Shown here: piece by piece, positions 10,537 through 22,714 of the stretch
Position numbering within the stretch: the stretch's first letter is position 1
Layout of the letters: each line of letters opens with the position of its first letter
Assembly: GCA_963585895.1 (NCBI GenBank)
Contig: OY757921.1
Span: 55,803,081-55,867,080 of the forward strand
Origin: Sepioteuthis lessoniana
Taxonomy: Eukaryota; Mollusca; Cephalopoda; Myopsida; Loliginidae
Length of the DNA: 64,000 bases
Direction of reading: 5' to 3'
Program-made: the position numbers and the translations under genes
Notes under the pieces: generated by a model
Databases searched by the model: none
What the model was told of the DNA's origin: nothing
Seen by the model: only the letters and a program-made list of their open reading frames with translations

Positions 10537-11340
10537 TGGAATGTCCTGTTTTGTCTGTATTGTTTGATCCTGTCTCGATATCTTTTTAGCTTTCCTTCTT
10601 TCGTCAGTATTTTCTGATTTATTTCCTTGAGTTGTTTGTTTTACATGTGTTGCTTTTCTCTTTTCGTCCCAACATATTTCAGCGTTTTTCATCTGTCTAA
10701 TCATATTTCTCTATAGTCGTAGATTTCTTATCTGTGTTTCCAGTCGAATTTCCTATCGAGGTTTTGAGTTTGTTTCGCTCCTGCATAGATAAGTTCGTTT
10801 AATTCCGTGATGTTCATTAAGATATTTGTTAATAATTCGTTTATTTTTTTAGTTTCTGCTTTGTTTTCCAATTTTATTTTCTTAGCGATGGTATTCTAGT
10901 CATCTAGGCATAATTCTCTTTAAAATCACTATATTCATTTTTTCTTCTTGGGTTAGTCTTTGTTCTAAGTCGTTTGGGTATGAAGTGTTTCGATGGTTAT
11001 TTGCAGTTCAGTTCGGTTAGAAGAATCTTGATTTTCATTATTTCGTGTATTCATTATTGTATTAAGGTCTTGTTGATGTGATTCCCTAATTATTTGTTGG
11101 TTTATTTCTGATATTTCAAGACCAGAAAACCAACCTTTCTTTATTATCGCCCCAACATAGTGCGTCTTTGGCTTGTTGTCTGAAATCTAGCGCATTCTTT
11201 TCAGATTTCTATCGCTCTTTGTGTTGGGTTGCTCCTAAAGTAACAGTAAAATGCAAGTTTGTTGTTTTCCTTAGTCCATTTTCTGTGTTGATGTTTTTGA
11301 TTTCTGTGGTTGCTTAGGTCATCGTTCGTGTACCTGAAAA
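10537..11340 (-). mobile_element. R4-like LINE, N-terminal region
   Basis: From TTTTGGAATGTCCTGTTTTG onward this runs parallel to 5970-6480, then extends further upstream of the element than the longest copy does. The basic N-terminal coding region is recognisable but full of stops. The far end near 11340 shows the most 5' R4-like sequence in the window. Confidence 0.65.
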
Positions 11341-12155
11341 AAGAACAGCAAACATTCGCTGAATGTTAGCTATCAAGGGAGTACTTGCCAATCATGACAC
11401 TAGACCTGTAGTCTGTGTCCTAGGTGGTGTCATGTTTTGATTTTTCATTTTTTCATGGGTAGTATATTGTGACTATACCAGACTCTGGGGTTACTTAAAA
11501 TCTGTGCACTTGTCACACTTGTGTCTAAGTACAAGAATTATTAAACGGGTCATTATAAAAAAAAACCTTCCATCGGAAATATATTAAATTTTAACTTAGA
11601 TAACGTCCCTAGTGGGCTTTTTTCTTATTTACCGTATTACTGTTTGTTTGTTCTTTAAATTATGTGCTATTAGGTGTCATACAGTTACGGGGAGTTTTCC
11701 TCTGGTTTTATAAGTTTTATATAATTTGGATCATCCTGCCACTTTTAAGTGATTTTTAAATCAAAAGTTCATCACGTGACTGACAACAATATCCCGTCTA
11801 CTTTTATTTATTTCTTATTCTTCAATTTCCGCTCAGTTCCACTCACCACAACCTCGAGGAATCACTACTTCCTTTTCAGCCACTAGTCTAATTTTCTACA
11901 CTATTTCTATTTAGACGCAAATATTATATAAAAGTCTTACAAAAAATTACAAACACATACAATGCACTTCGATAATTTAGTTAGAGACATTTTAAAAAGA
12001 ATAAAAAATTCATTTATGTAACAATTTTTTCTTCTTTTTTGAAGAGTATTTCCTCGAGCATTCTCGTTGTTAGTTGAGCGATGTTTGTTTTTCTGTTGTG
12101 TCATCTTGTGCCGGGCCATTCGTTTCTGCGTTCTTAGATGTCGAATTTCTATACT
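11341..12155. other. No recognisable feature
   Basis: AT-rich. A minus-strand open frame at 11937-12119 is short and low in complexity, and I do not support it as a gene. Confidence 0.4.
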
Positions 12156-12408
12156 CTATGAGAGTTTTTCACATCAGCATTAGCTAATACTTTTCCACTG
12201 GAGTCTAAGTGACGGCGAGTCTCCTCAAGTCTCCGGACGGAATTTTCTTAGTATTCTGGCCGATCTCAATAATGCTGTTGTTTGGATGGTCATCAATCGT
12301 CCTCTTATTTTCAAGTCCTCCAATCTCTGTACCAATCCTTTGGTGACTGTACCGAGTGTACCAATTACGATTGGTATCACCGTCACTTTCATGTTACATT
12401 TTATTTTT
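12156..12408 (-). mobile_element. R4-like LINE, 3' end
   Basis: A 250-bp 3' terminal piece with the CAGCATTAGCTAA start and ending in TATCACCGTCACTTTCATG. The same span recurs at 3640-3860, 31700-31940 and 32335-32545. It is truncated at its 5' side. Confidence 0.75.
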
Positions 12409-12780
12409 ACTATTATTGTTATTATTTCTCATTTTTGAGGTGATGCAAGCGCTAAGCGATAAACCCAGCTGTGCCAAGCTAGTGTTCCTTGAAGAAGGCG
12501 ACCTGGGACTAGGCGGTTAGCAAATATCATCAACTTGACGAGAACGCCTGGTGACTCCCGGAAATATTTTTCGATCAGAGTTTTAATCCTTTTTCAATAT
12601 ACTCGACAACATTAAGAAGAGTTAACTTTTAGTTTGGTGGGTATGTGAGCATTAGGTATATTTTCTTAAAGAACTTTTATATGAAATCAACATTGTATGA
12701 TATCTAATCTATGTGATTAACATTCATAGATAAATTAAATGCATTGACAAGAAAGTTGATAATATTGACAAAGAAATATT
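12409..12780. other. Unassigned spacer
   Basis: Contains an unusually GC-rich stretch at about 12435-12560 that is not shared elsewhere in the window. No coding signal seen. Confidence 0.35.
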
Positions 12781-12785
12781 TGGTG

Positions 12786-12789
<4 letters not shown>

Positions 12790-12850
<61 letters not shown>

Positions 12851-12919
12851 ATCTTAAAAAGAAAATAATCCACGGTCTTCAATTGAACATGCTTAAATAA
12901 TGACCTCCCACCTAAATAC

Positions 12920-12958
<39 letters not shown>

Positions 12959-13018
12959 TAAAAGTTTGCTTATATTTTCATTTAATTTGTAATATATATA
13001 TATATATATATATATATT
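12790..13018. repeat. Three (TA)n tracts
   Basis: Runs at 12790-12849, 12922-12954 and 12990-13017, separated by short AT-rich spacers. Confidence 0.9.
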
Positions 13019-14390
13019 GTCTAGAAATATATAAAATAGGTCTTAATTAATTAAAGAGTTTTCGGATTTATTTGCTTATGTTTCCATTCAATTCGTATTA
13101 AGACTAATGAACATTGATCATTAATGAAGGTCATAAAAGCTGAATCGATTTTTACTGACTAAGTACCTAATACACATTCTGAAATTCATGTGTATATTTG
13201 TATATACACCTATATATATGCAAGTACATAATACATGAAAATGCATATTCTCCTCCTAAAGCACATAAATGTGAATGCGTGCGTGCGTGCATCTGAAGAA
13301 TTGTTTGAAAATTATCAATTAAAAATATTCATCATTTGTGTATCTAGATTACTGGTATATTGTAAAATCAAAAAATTTAAAATTTTCATTTATTGTTATC
13401 ACTCAAAGTTTGAATCAAATCTATATATAAACGTATTTATGTATTTATTTATATTTTCATACAAATTTTATCTGCATAGACATGATATTTTTGATATTTG
13501 GTAATAATTTACTCCCGACCTATTACCAAGTTTTTCCTTTTTAAAAATACAAGAGAAATAATGCACAATCATTTCACAATAATTCTTACGTCAAGAACAA
13601 AGACGTTTTCAAAAGTGAATATATTTTTTCCGAAAATTAAGGTAAGATTGCATCAAAACACTTTGCTTCACAGACTTCGTATGATGGAAGGGAAATTTGA
13701 AAAATCTTCGTTTCATACGAAAATTAAGATTAAAAAATTGATCAAGCAAATCAATATTTATCGGAGAAATAAGCAAGCAAGACAGTGGAAATACTCCTGA
13801 AATTTTGGCGCAATATTTTTTTTTCAGATAACTCCTCGTTCTCTGAATTTTTTTAACAGTAAATGAGTATGAGTCGATAGATTGCCATCAGAATGCCTTC
13901 AGAGTGCCTATCAAACATTTTGGTTTGGTATAAGCTATTTCAGAACGCTGATATTTCAAAGCTTCTTTGATTTCACTTGGAACATCAATTCAGAAATAAT
14001 ATGTAGAGAGTCTTCTAATATTTACCAAGGGTTAGTTGGACAAAAGCAACTGTTTTTCATAAAGAATGGAACCCCATTTTATACGGCAATAAAAGGATTC
14101 GAGGATAGCTTGACGAAAAATATTTTCAGTGACATTAATTCAGTTTCTTAACACAACTCATATTGAACGTTTCTGCTATTTTAAAAATCATCCGTTAATC
14201 TTTTATCGGGGAAAATAATTTGCTTCATTTTCCTTTGTTTTTTCAATGTAGACTGGTCGGATATCCGATCAAAACTAATATCTTGGATGCTTAAAAATAT
14301 AATTTGAAAATGTTTTTAATAAGAAGTCAATATTGAATTGCATAAAAGTTCGTGGAATAAAGTCTGAAACTGGGATTGCTGATTACTTGA
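13019..14390. other. No recognisable feature
   Basis: Three plus-strand open frames of 89-100 residues (13235, 13498, 13882) have AT-driven composition and no motif I know. The one at 13882-14151 has the most protein-like composition, but I cannot support it as an exon. Confidence 0.35.
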
Positions 14391-14770
14391 TTGATTGGTT
14401 GATTTTATTGCGTGTCAACCTGTTTGGGGTTATTTTATGCCTTAATTTTTGGGAATCTTGTACATTGTACGTTAATATTTACATTTTTGCGTAGTTTCTT
14501 AATTTTTTCGCGGTTATATGGTATAAAATATTCTTTTTGAATATAAATAATTTGCAAACAGATCTTTTTGACCCATAAATGGGACCCTAACAGATAATAC
14601 CACTCCGGGTCAGTGTGGACCTTGGAGTAATGGCAATGAAGCGATACTCCACACTCTCCAAATCTCCAGAACTTGGGCCTCATCTCTTGACGTAGTTTAA
14701 TGTCATACTCAGGAAATCCCTCTCCATGAGGGATACATTTGGCATGTTCTAAATCCCACCGAGAGGGCAA
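14391..14770 (-). repeat. Unassigned dispersed repeat U, copy 1
   Basis: Matches 28200-28570 over about 370 bp in the same orientation: TTTTATGCCTTA, then GTACATTGTACGTT, GGTTATATG, and an AGAACTTGGGCCTCA-like block. The minus strand is open for 111 residues (14770-14435) and contains DPEWYYLLGSHLWVK. That looks like genuine decayed coding sequence, probably an element's C terminus. The family is not recognised. Confidence 0.55.
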
Positions 14771-14824
14771 AATTGGATTTTATATTTATCTTTATATTTA
14801 ACTCTTCCTACCTCCCTCCCTTCC

Positions 14825-14827
<3 letters not shown>

Positions 14828-14874
<47 letters not shown>

Positions 14875-14875
14875 C

Positions 14876-14930
<55 letters not shown>
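14828..14930. repeat. Compound (CT)n-(CTAT)n-(TA)n microsatellite
   Basis: (CT)n runs to about 14856, then (CTAT)n, then (TA)n to 14930. Confidence 0.95.
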
Positions 14931-14932
<2 letters not shown>

Positions 14933-15504
14933 GAGAATGCCATTTTTTTCTGAAAAACTGTCTTGAAGTATCTCGTTTGCTGATTCTCATTTGTTGTAAC
15001 TAAATTTGTAAATAGGAGTTTTCTTGTCCATGCAATACAAATATTAGATATGGTTATATAATTAAGGATTTTGGTATTTGAATATTTGTAATTTTACTCA
15101 ATTGTCAAAGATAAAAATAGATGAGTGTATTTGGTATGAGAGAAAATAATATTTTTCTCTTTCGCTTTGGTCAATAAAAGAGTCCTCATCAATATTGCTG
15201 TGATTGGTTATTTTAAAACAAGTTGGTGAAATCTTTTAATATCTATTCAACTAAGACAATTTTCGCATGAGTCAAAATTCATGACACCCATACGACCGGA
15301 AATTACTCTTAAGAAATAATCACAGTCACAATATTGCAGGTACTCATATAAAATGTATATTCAAGAAAAGAAGACACGAAAATTAAATTGCACTTGCGGA
15401 ATGAGTGAAAACATTTTTCTTTTTCAATGTTCAGTTGATATTAACATAAATTGTGAATTACAAACAGTATTACTTTTCAATAATAATATTTAGCAATATT
15501 TCAC
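14931..15504. other. No recognisable feature
   Basis: AT-rich DNA with no shared repeat found by eye. Confidence 0.4.
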
Positions 15505-15880
15505 GAGGCTGAGTCAAAAGTTTTGTTATATTTCGGTAACGTTTTTGCTTTATTCTTCAACTTACAACAAAAGTAGCTTAGCATTCTGAGCAGAGGCTAT
15601 CGAGTTGCACCGACTGAAGCTACCTTTCTATCGGTTATTTAATCCCGTGCGGATACCAGTTCTTGTTCTTCGAGCTAAAGAACTCCTTCATTAAAAGTTC
15701 TGGCTCCTTTTCGACGTTGAAGCGTTGTGCGTGTAGGAAGAAAGCCATAGATCAGAACACGCGATAATCTGAGGAAGCAAGGTCCGGATAATATGCTATG
15801 TATTACACCCGTTCGATTTCTTCGAGTTCCTGGAGTTTATTCAGGAAACTGGCACTTATGCAACTATTACAAGATTTTTG
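15505..15880 (-). mobile_element. Mariner 3' half (catalytic C terminus to TIR)
   Basis: On the minus strand near 15760-15800 the protein reads DLASSDYRVF, then a stop, then SMAFFLHAQRFNVEKE. This is the mariner third-Asp region (S/APSD-YxLF) and what follows it. Upstream is KLQELEEIER, as in the family. The terminal repeat at the low-coordinate end contains GAGTCAAAAGTTTTG, similar to the TIRs near 9150 and 43553. At least two stops. The N-terminal half is missing. Confidence 0.75.
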
Positions 15881-16924
15881 ATACATCTGAGTAAAGTATT
15901 AATAATACCTCAAAAAGAAGCATTCTTCGATATCGTTGCTTTTACTTTGAGTTATTTCTCAAGCGATTAATTGCAATTGTGGGTGATTAACGAATTTTGA
16001 CTTTTTGAGAAAATTGGCTTAGTTCAACAGATACTAAAAAGATTTTACCAAATTGATATAATATCCTAACCCTGTCTAATGATGCCCTTGAGAAATATGC
16101 AATACACAACAAGCAAATGTATTTTTATTTTCTAAACGTCTGTCATAGTGTCTGGGTGGAGGGAAGTGGCGAAGGATACCTTATCAATCCTGCCATCCAT
16201 TGCAAAAAACTTTTATTCTCACCAGCTGACTTAATATTGTAGTCTTGTATCAAACTCATTTGATCTTAGTAAAGTCAAGTAAGGTTTGAGCATCTCGTCA
16301 TAACCATAAGAGTTCAATCCTTATTGGCTGCTCTACTTTTATCAGACTCAACTGAATAAATATCTATACTCTTCAGAATTGTTTGATTGTCATTATCAAT
16401 TCTCAATTTTTTTAAAAATCCCAATATTTATGCTGATATTATTCCAAATAGAAAACTGAAACTGTTTGGACAAGTGTACACGTTTAAAAAAACTTTTCTT
16501 AGGAACATGATGAATATTAAAATATCAATTCGAAAATATATTTGCTGAGTAAAGTCGATCTTAAATGTGGGATAACTAAACTTGAGGTTTTAACTGTGTT
16601 GGAATTGTGATATATTTGCCAAGAAGACCACCACCATTACCGCCACCACCAAAAACAACAGAGATATATATTCTGGATGGGCTTGGTGAGGATCACAAAA
16701 TTTGGCAAACTTTGAATTTATAATAAAAATTAATTTCACTCAGTATGGTTACCATGAACCTTAATAGAAAACTTTTTTTTGTTCTTCACTCGTAAATATT
16801 TTGGTATTTGTTTTGACTTAAAATTTCACTCTCCCGTAGATTGTTGCATCATCATATTTGTATTTATCCAACCCCATCACCCAGATCAGTATATGACTTA
16901 AGATTGATTTTAAGCGAAGTACAA
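15881..16924. other. No recognisable feature
   Basis: Contains a small imperfect ACC-rich tract at 16624-16656. Otherwise AT-rich and unassigned. Confidence 0.4.
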
Positions 16925-17150
16925 AATGTTTCAATTAAGAGTTTTCCTTCTCCTTGATTGGTCGCATTGCTAAGACTAAATAACCCTGTCAGTCCTACCA
17001 TTTACCAATAAATGGCGGAGAACAAATGGATCTATGCCTTTTCCAGGAGCATTAAGACAAAGTGAAACGCAAATGGCAGCGTTCTTGATTTGAACTTGAT
17101 TCCATTTCTGATGACCATAACCGTTACACTAAGCGCCTCTTTGCATCATA
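16925..17150 (-). mobile_element. tRNA-derived SINE, family 2
   Basis: The minus strand has a B-box-like ATCAAGTTCAAATCAAG near 17105-17085 and a body in common with 17870-18155, 31115-31385 and 35065-35290 (GCGTTTCACTTTGTC and ATGGTAAATGG segments). It is diverged from the others. Confidence 0.55.
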
Positions 17151-17869
17151 ATGTAGATGCAGTGGGTAGATGACTGATATTGGGAGAGTGTTAAAAATAA
17201 GAACTGAAGAGTAAGCGATATTGCACCACCATATGTCAGATGTTGTGTTCATACGTTTGTTGATTGAATAAACTGGTTTATAAAAAAGATATTTAGAAAA
17301 AATTTTGCGGAAATAAATTTTTAAGTCACCAGTCCGTCCCTTTTATTAAAATTGGTTGGAAATATCTATTTGTCAATCAAGAAAAATGTTTGAGTAATAC
17401 TTATGCCATTTTAGTAATTTTCTTTTAATCACAGTAGTACAATGTCCATTCTGTGACAATAACCAGCAGACGCCCAGAGATAAAAAGATATTTTTTGAAA
17501 TAGACGGAACGTGGACAACATGGCATCCTTGCCGTTTAATACTTCTGGGTACTAATTGTTTAATAGAAGTTATTTTAGCATTTCGCTATTTAGTGACGGT
17601 CATTTTGATTTCCCTAATTTTCCGCTCCGTACCCTTAAGTAATAACATTACCCACTCTCAAGCAAAACCCGAACCGTAATATTCATACATTTTTTTTTAA
17701 CCAAAAATAATATATAGCTAAACTAAATGTTTATTTACATCAATATATTTTAATAATAAGATTAATTTGGAAAATGAAAATTTTGTTCCTGAAATGAAAA
17801 TTATGATTTCACCAAAATATTATTGAGTTTCAAAGGTATTTTTGATTTTATACAATGAAGAGGCTTGTT
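17151..17869. other. No recognisable feature
   Basis: AT-rich. No open frame or repeat identified. Confidence 0.4.
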
Positions 17870-18155
17870 TAGAGTAACGATTATCATCGTGAGAAATGGA
17901 ATCGGTGACCTGAGTTCAAATCCTTGGTGAAGCTGTTTGCGTTTTAGTTCAGCATGTTCAATTTCACTTATCCTTGGAAAAATCATTAATCCCTCTATTT
18001 TTCCTCTAACTATGGGTAAATAGTCGGGCAGAATGGATTCTTTAGTAAGGAAACCAGTCTAGGAAAAGGAAAACGCTGAATTCAAACCATCTGGCATCCG
18101 CTTAAAAATCAACCTTGTGTTGTATCATGATCGAGGCGTAGGGGGTTGCATAAAA
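17870..18155 (+). mobile_element. tRNA-derived SINE, family 2
   Basis: The head carries GAATCGGTGACCTGAGTTCAAATCC (box-B type; positions 17897-17921). This is followed by GTGAAGCTGTTTGCG, CTATGGGTAAATAGTCGGGC and a tail with CAACCTTGTGTTG. It aligns block by block with 31135-31385. Confidence 0.65.
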
Positions 18156-19356
18156 AGAAGATAATATTCTCTTTAAAAATACTCGACACCAAACAACCAG
18201 CTATCAAAATTCAAACGCAAAAAATATCCGATTATAAAAGAACTTGTCTTCATCGTTATCGAATAAGGCTTTGATCAAGATTTATTATAACTTTAAATAC
18301 AATAAAAAGATGATTCGTGTTACAATTAATGAAGAGTTCTATTCTTATTGGTGTAACCCAGTTGTTGTGGCTTTGTGCCAGACTTTGAATTAAACTTAAC
18401 TAATTTCCTATACTTGTTTCGTATTGCTTTTGCAAGATTTGCAGTTTTCTTAACACTGGTGCTACTGATGGAGGTTTATCCTGTTGAATGACCTTAATAA
18501 GCAACAAATTATCCATTTATGAGAGCGAAAATCCGATTATTGAATCTTCCATCGATTGACGAAGGCGGAGCTTCAAATCACGAGAAGTGATTTCGACAAA
18601 TATTTGCTGTTAAAAAATGTTTTTTATTTGGAACTCTATGTATTAGACTAAACACACATTCCAAATTTCAAAATATGGCTCTTCACGAATAAGAGATCGT
18701 GTGATTCGTTTGGTTAAAATAATTATTCAATTAGATTTTAATCCAAAAATGATTGTCGGCTCTATGTATGTTCTTCTTTCACATCTATACAGTTCAATTG
18801 AACATCTGAAATGAAGCAATGATCTGTGAGAAAGTCTCACAAGTTATTTCAATTTCTATTCTATTATTACCTTTTGTTAAACGAAGTTAAACTTAGTGAA
18901 TATGTAATCAATGCTATTAATTGGTAATCTTGCACTCAACAAAATATCATATATTAATGATTAGTACACAAAGTTCTATTGTTCATACCGTAACCACGTT
19001 TATTTAGTCAGTAAATTGTACATAGATAAGACCTAATTAGTTTCAAATTTTTAGGTGAACTTTTAATTTGTCTTCGTCTTTATGTTCGTTATTGTCTTCC
19101 AAACTCAAGTACTTAGACTACTGGCAAATGTCTATTGCTAAGATTAACTCGTCTATCGAATAGAATCCTTTTTCATCATAACTACTTAGCAGAATCTTGA
19201 TTAACAAAAGTACGCTTTTTATACTCCCGAAATTTATTTCAAATAATCTGTTTGAAATTAATTCCTTTTCACTTAATTAATACTGAGTAATTTTGACTGA
19301 AATGAATCTATCAATATAAGAAGAAGTCCAATCAATCCTACGTTAGTTATTCTGAA
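18156..19356. other. No recognisable feature
   Basis: About 1.2 kb of AT-rich DNA with no coding or repeat signal that I can defend. Confidence 0.4.
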
Positions 19357-19388
19357 CGCGCGCACACACACACACACATATATATATG
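19357..19388. repeat. (CA)n-(TA)n microsatellite
   Basis: A short compound tract. The Penelope-like relic follows directly. Confidence 0.85.
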
Positions 19389-19394
19389 TTGTGT

Positions 19395-19510
19395 TGAAAT
19401 ATATTAATCTAAGAATAAACCCTCACTGATAATGTCTTATGAAGGCCGAGACCGTTCGAGATTAATGACAAATTAATAAACTTATATGCCAACGTTTATG
19501 TGCCAATTTT
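19395..19510 (+). mobile_element. Penelope-like terminal-repeat relic (hammerhead-like core)
   Basis: Positions about 19425-19460 read ACTGATAATG, then TCTTATGAAGGC, then CGAGACC. This is the layout CUGANGA, stem II, GAAAC of the terminal repeats at 29048 and 30570, with one change in each conserved box. No coding region is attached. It may instead be the tail of a composite SINE like the one at 460-831. Confidence 0.4.
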
Positions 19511-19654
19511 TCCCCACACGTGTGTTGGGATGCGTGAATGTAACTTTTTAGAGGGGTTGTGGGATGTTAATTAACGGATCGCTAAGGAAAATTTGTTGAC
19601 TGAGGGATATATATATAAATACATACCTATATATCCCCTTCACAATAATAGGCA

Positions 19655-20765
19655 TAGAAATCATCATTATCATCAAGGCATACTAGAAGCACGGTGTTTC
19701 CTGACTCTCACTCGTCGTCCATCCCTATTATCTATCACTATCAACAGGTCTTCTTGGCTGCATCTTGTGTCCATACAGATCTAATGCAAGTCTTTGTCGG
19801 TCGGTCAATACTGCAGTCCCGCTATTACGTCCACGTACAGGAGTCTCTGAGAGACCATCACTTATGATTTTGTCCTTGCTTCTGCAGCAGTGCCTCGCAT
19901 GTCTTGTTCGTCTTACTTGGATGGTTTCTGAGATGGGAAACAAGTGACCGTACAGCTGTTGTTTTGTGAGGTGTTACTTCCAGGATTTGTTTATGACAGC
20001 GCGCAGCATTCTTGTGTAGTTCCCATCTAGTTTTTTTTCTTCATATATTTTATTAGAGTTCATGTGATGCATTCATATAGTAGTATGAACGTAGTCACAG
20101 TTTGGAAAAAATCCTTTTTATTTTATCGAATAGATCAGACTTCCATATAATTGATAACCTATCCATAGCATTCCACGCGTTCAGGTACACTAATTTTAGA
20201 GACCTACCACTTAGAGTGGAGATGGCTCCTTTTTGTTTTATTTGCATCCACATAGAGGCTAATGTCTCCTGCTGCTTACTCTGGACAATGCAGTAGGGAT
20301 TTGGCTGGAGCTGGTGTATTTGTGAGAAATGCTAGATCATCTGTGTAGTCTGCGTCTGGCATAGTTTTTGCGGGATATCATCTATTTTTTGCCTATTTCA
20401 ATGTGAAATCATATTCTTTCATTTGAACTATGGATGGTCAAAGTACGTAGACTAGAAAGTCAATAAACAAATATGGTGCTAATGCGAGACTCCAGCGACA
20501 ATGTCAAATCAATCTGTGTCTCAATCAGATGAGCGAACCATTGATTTTGTGTTTTTGTAAAGCGATAACAGTTTCTCTGGGAAGGCTAATAGTATTTACT
20601 CCATCTTTTTCTCCATGTGTGGAATCGAATGCCTTGGAGAAATCTCCGAACAATAGTGTTGCTTCGAGAATCTTTGCTCATGATAGAGACAGAAAACAAA
20701 ATTGCACACATTTTTTTATCTTTCTCAAAATTGCCTCAAATGTTTTGTATTTTCAATTTCAATGT
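19655..20765 (-). mobile_element. RTE-like LINE, RT to 3' end, 5'-truncated
   Basis: Starts at the (GAT)n-type 3' end (ATCATCATTATCATC, 19660-19675) and reads leftward-sense through the C-terminal motifs (TIQVRRTRHARHCCRS at about 19937-19885). It reaches the RT active-site region near 20330-20350 and motif A near 20640. 5' truncation is usual for target-primed insertion. Frames are broken. Confidence 0.75.
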
Positions 20766-20987
20766 TGAAAACAATAAAAGCTTTTTTAAATTTTAACATT
20801 TTTCGAATGATATAAATGTTGTCATAATACAATAAAAGAATCATCTGTTTTGTAATGAATATAAACTAAATATTTCTAATACAACGTGATTATGAAAAAC
20901 GGAATCAAGCGTTTAAAATTCACTACCTTAAGGAAATAAGACGTTACTGTTTAACACCCCTTCATGAAACTGGAACCGTTTGTTTTG

Positions 20988-21250
20988 GGCGGGGATTTCC
21001 CCACAGTGTAGCGGCTAGCACATTGCTGGACTGCACCATCGTTAAGAGTGAGTTCAAACTGCAATCCCGCTATTACGTTCACTTTCGGACTAATATACTT
21101 GGGAATAGGATGAGTCTCCTTATCCTCGAATAGGGAATAGGATGAGTCTCCTTATCCTCCTGTTGTTTAAATAGCACCACTACTGTCCTTCTCGAAGGAT
21201 GGTTTTAACATTAAATAACTCACGAAGGTTGACATACCATTAAATAAAAG
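20988..21250 (+). mobile_element. SINE family 1, copy B with internal duplication
   Basis: The A-box-like segment is near 21014 and the B-box-like GAGTTCAAACTG near 21050-21061. The body and tail are as in the family. A 32-bp unit starting GGGAATAGGATGAG is duplicated in tandem (21101-21132 and 21133-21159). Confidence 0.75.
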
Positions 21251-21895
21251 AAACCGAACTTGTTTTTTTTTTTTTTTCTTTCCGGTTTATTGTTCATGAA
21301 TAAATGTCTACTAGTAGAAAGGAAGAAAGCAAAACAAAGCAAAACAAATAACTATTAATAATTTATTCATGATTTTTCTAATTTATTAAATTTTCCGTTT
21401 CTTTTCGTCTTTTTCTTCTTATGGAATGAATCAGTGAAGAATTGCGGGAATCAAATGCCTCACCCATTGTAATCTGCTTTTAAATGCATTTATAATTTTG
21501 GCTCAACTAAATCTCCACCTTCAAGTATGCACGCTGTGTCACAGAATAGTAAGTCCTAATGCCAACTACTCAGAGACGTTATTTTTCTTTTAAAATCCGT
21601 GTATACTTTATTGTATAATTGATACTGCTGTATATTTTTGCAGGATGTATTTTTAATTGGATAGTGACAGAATTTTCAGATTTATTCCATTATTACTTTA
21701 CGAATATCAAACGGTAAGAAACTTGTTGAAACTAAGTGCTATTCTCCACCCTGTCAACTCAACTGTAGAGGTTAGGATTAAAGAGAACTAGGCGTATAAG
21801 ATTAAGTTAGTACCATATCTACTACCTCGACCTGATATATAAAATAATCCTCGATTTTTAGTGAATGATCATTAAGACTTAATACTTTTATATTT
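21251..21895. other. No recognisable feature
   Basis: Contains a poly-T run at 21261-21277 and AT-rich DNA. Confidence 0.4.
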
Positions 21896-21929
21896 TCTAA
21901 CGGCTTTGCATAAAAGCACGTTTGTATTT

Positions 21930-22276
21930 ATCTAGGTAGGTATGTTTGTACCCATGTATGTATGTTCGTACATATGCATGTACGTACGTATATATGTAAG
22001 AATCTATACATGTACTTATGTATACATTTATATATGTAAGTATGCAGGTAGGTATGTTAGTATGCATGTATCTACGTACATACTTACGTACGTATGCATG
22101 CATATTTGTTTGTATGTATGTATGTAAATATATATATATATATATATATATTTACGTAAGCAGCTATGTATGTTCCTACGTTTACATGTATGTATGTAAG
22201 TATGTGTATATGCATACATGTAAGGTAGGTATGTTAGTTCGAATGAATGTATGTACGTAGGTATGTATGTACGTAC

Positions 22277-22313
<37 letters not shown>

Positions 22314-22395
22314 GATATGCTTGTATGTAAGTATTTATGTATGTACGTATGTTTATATGCATGTATGTATCTATGTATATACTTACGTATATATC
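21930..22395. repeat. TATG/TACG tetranucleotide array with (TA)n islands
   Basis: About 450 bp of degenerate ATGT/ACGT units with (TA)n at about 22126-22152 and 22278-22302. Both strands are open for 60-100 Tyr/Cys/Met/Ile/Val-rich residues only because the repeat lacks stops. These frames are artefacts. Confidence 0.9.
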
Positions 22396-22565
22396 ATCAT
22401 CTCGGGCTGCTTGCATGGATTTCCATTATTCTCTTTCTCACTATCCGTCTCCATCATCAATCGCTTCCGGCAGCTCTTCCGGGCTACATTGTGTGTCAAT
22501 ACATAGGTGTTGTAGATAAGTTCCTGCTGGTCGTCCAACACTTGCGCGCCCATCCCCTCTAGTAA
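22396..22565 (-). mobile_element. RTE-like LINE, diverged 3' tail
   Basis: Begins at ATCATCATC and carries the same landmarks as other RTE 3' ends (CGCTTCCGGCAG, CTTCCGGGCTACAT, GGTCGTCCAAC). It is only about 165 bp long and more diverged than the others. The 3' end meets the tetranucleotide array. Confidence 0.6.
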
Positions 22566-22714
22566 ATGTATTACCGTTTCTAAGATATTTTAAACATCAT
22601 AGCCCACTATTCTGCTAAACTGAATGCTGACAACACGTGGCTTCGTAGACGTTTCGAGATATATATGGTGTATAATAGATGGTCATATAAGTTGGGTAAC
22701 AAAGACAAGAAGTT

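Noticed and set aside
10386-11340. Twin-priming 5' inversion of an R4-like LINE
   Set aside because: Twin priming joins 5' ends at the inversion point; here the 3' sides of both pieces meet.
13235-14151. Three consecutive plus-strand open frames as a small gene cluster
   Set aside because: AT-driven composition, no motifs, no splice or promoter pattern, and expected by chance in such DNA.
21897-22416. Six overlapping open frames rich in Tyr, Val, Cys and Met
   Set aside because: They lie wholly in the TATG/TACG array, which has no stop codons in several frames. Not genes.
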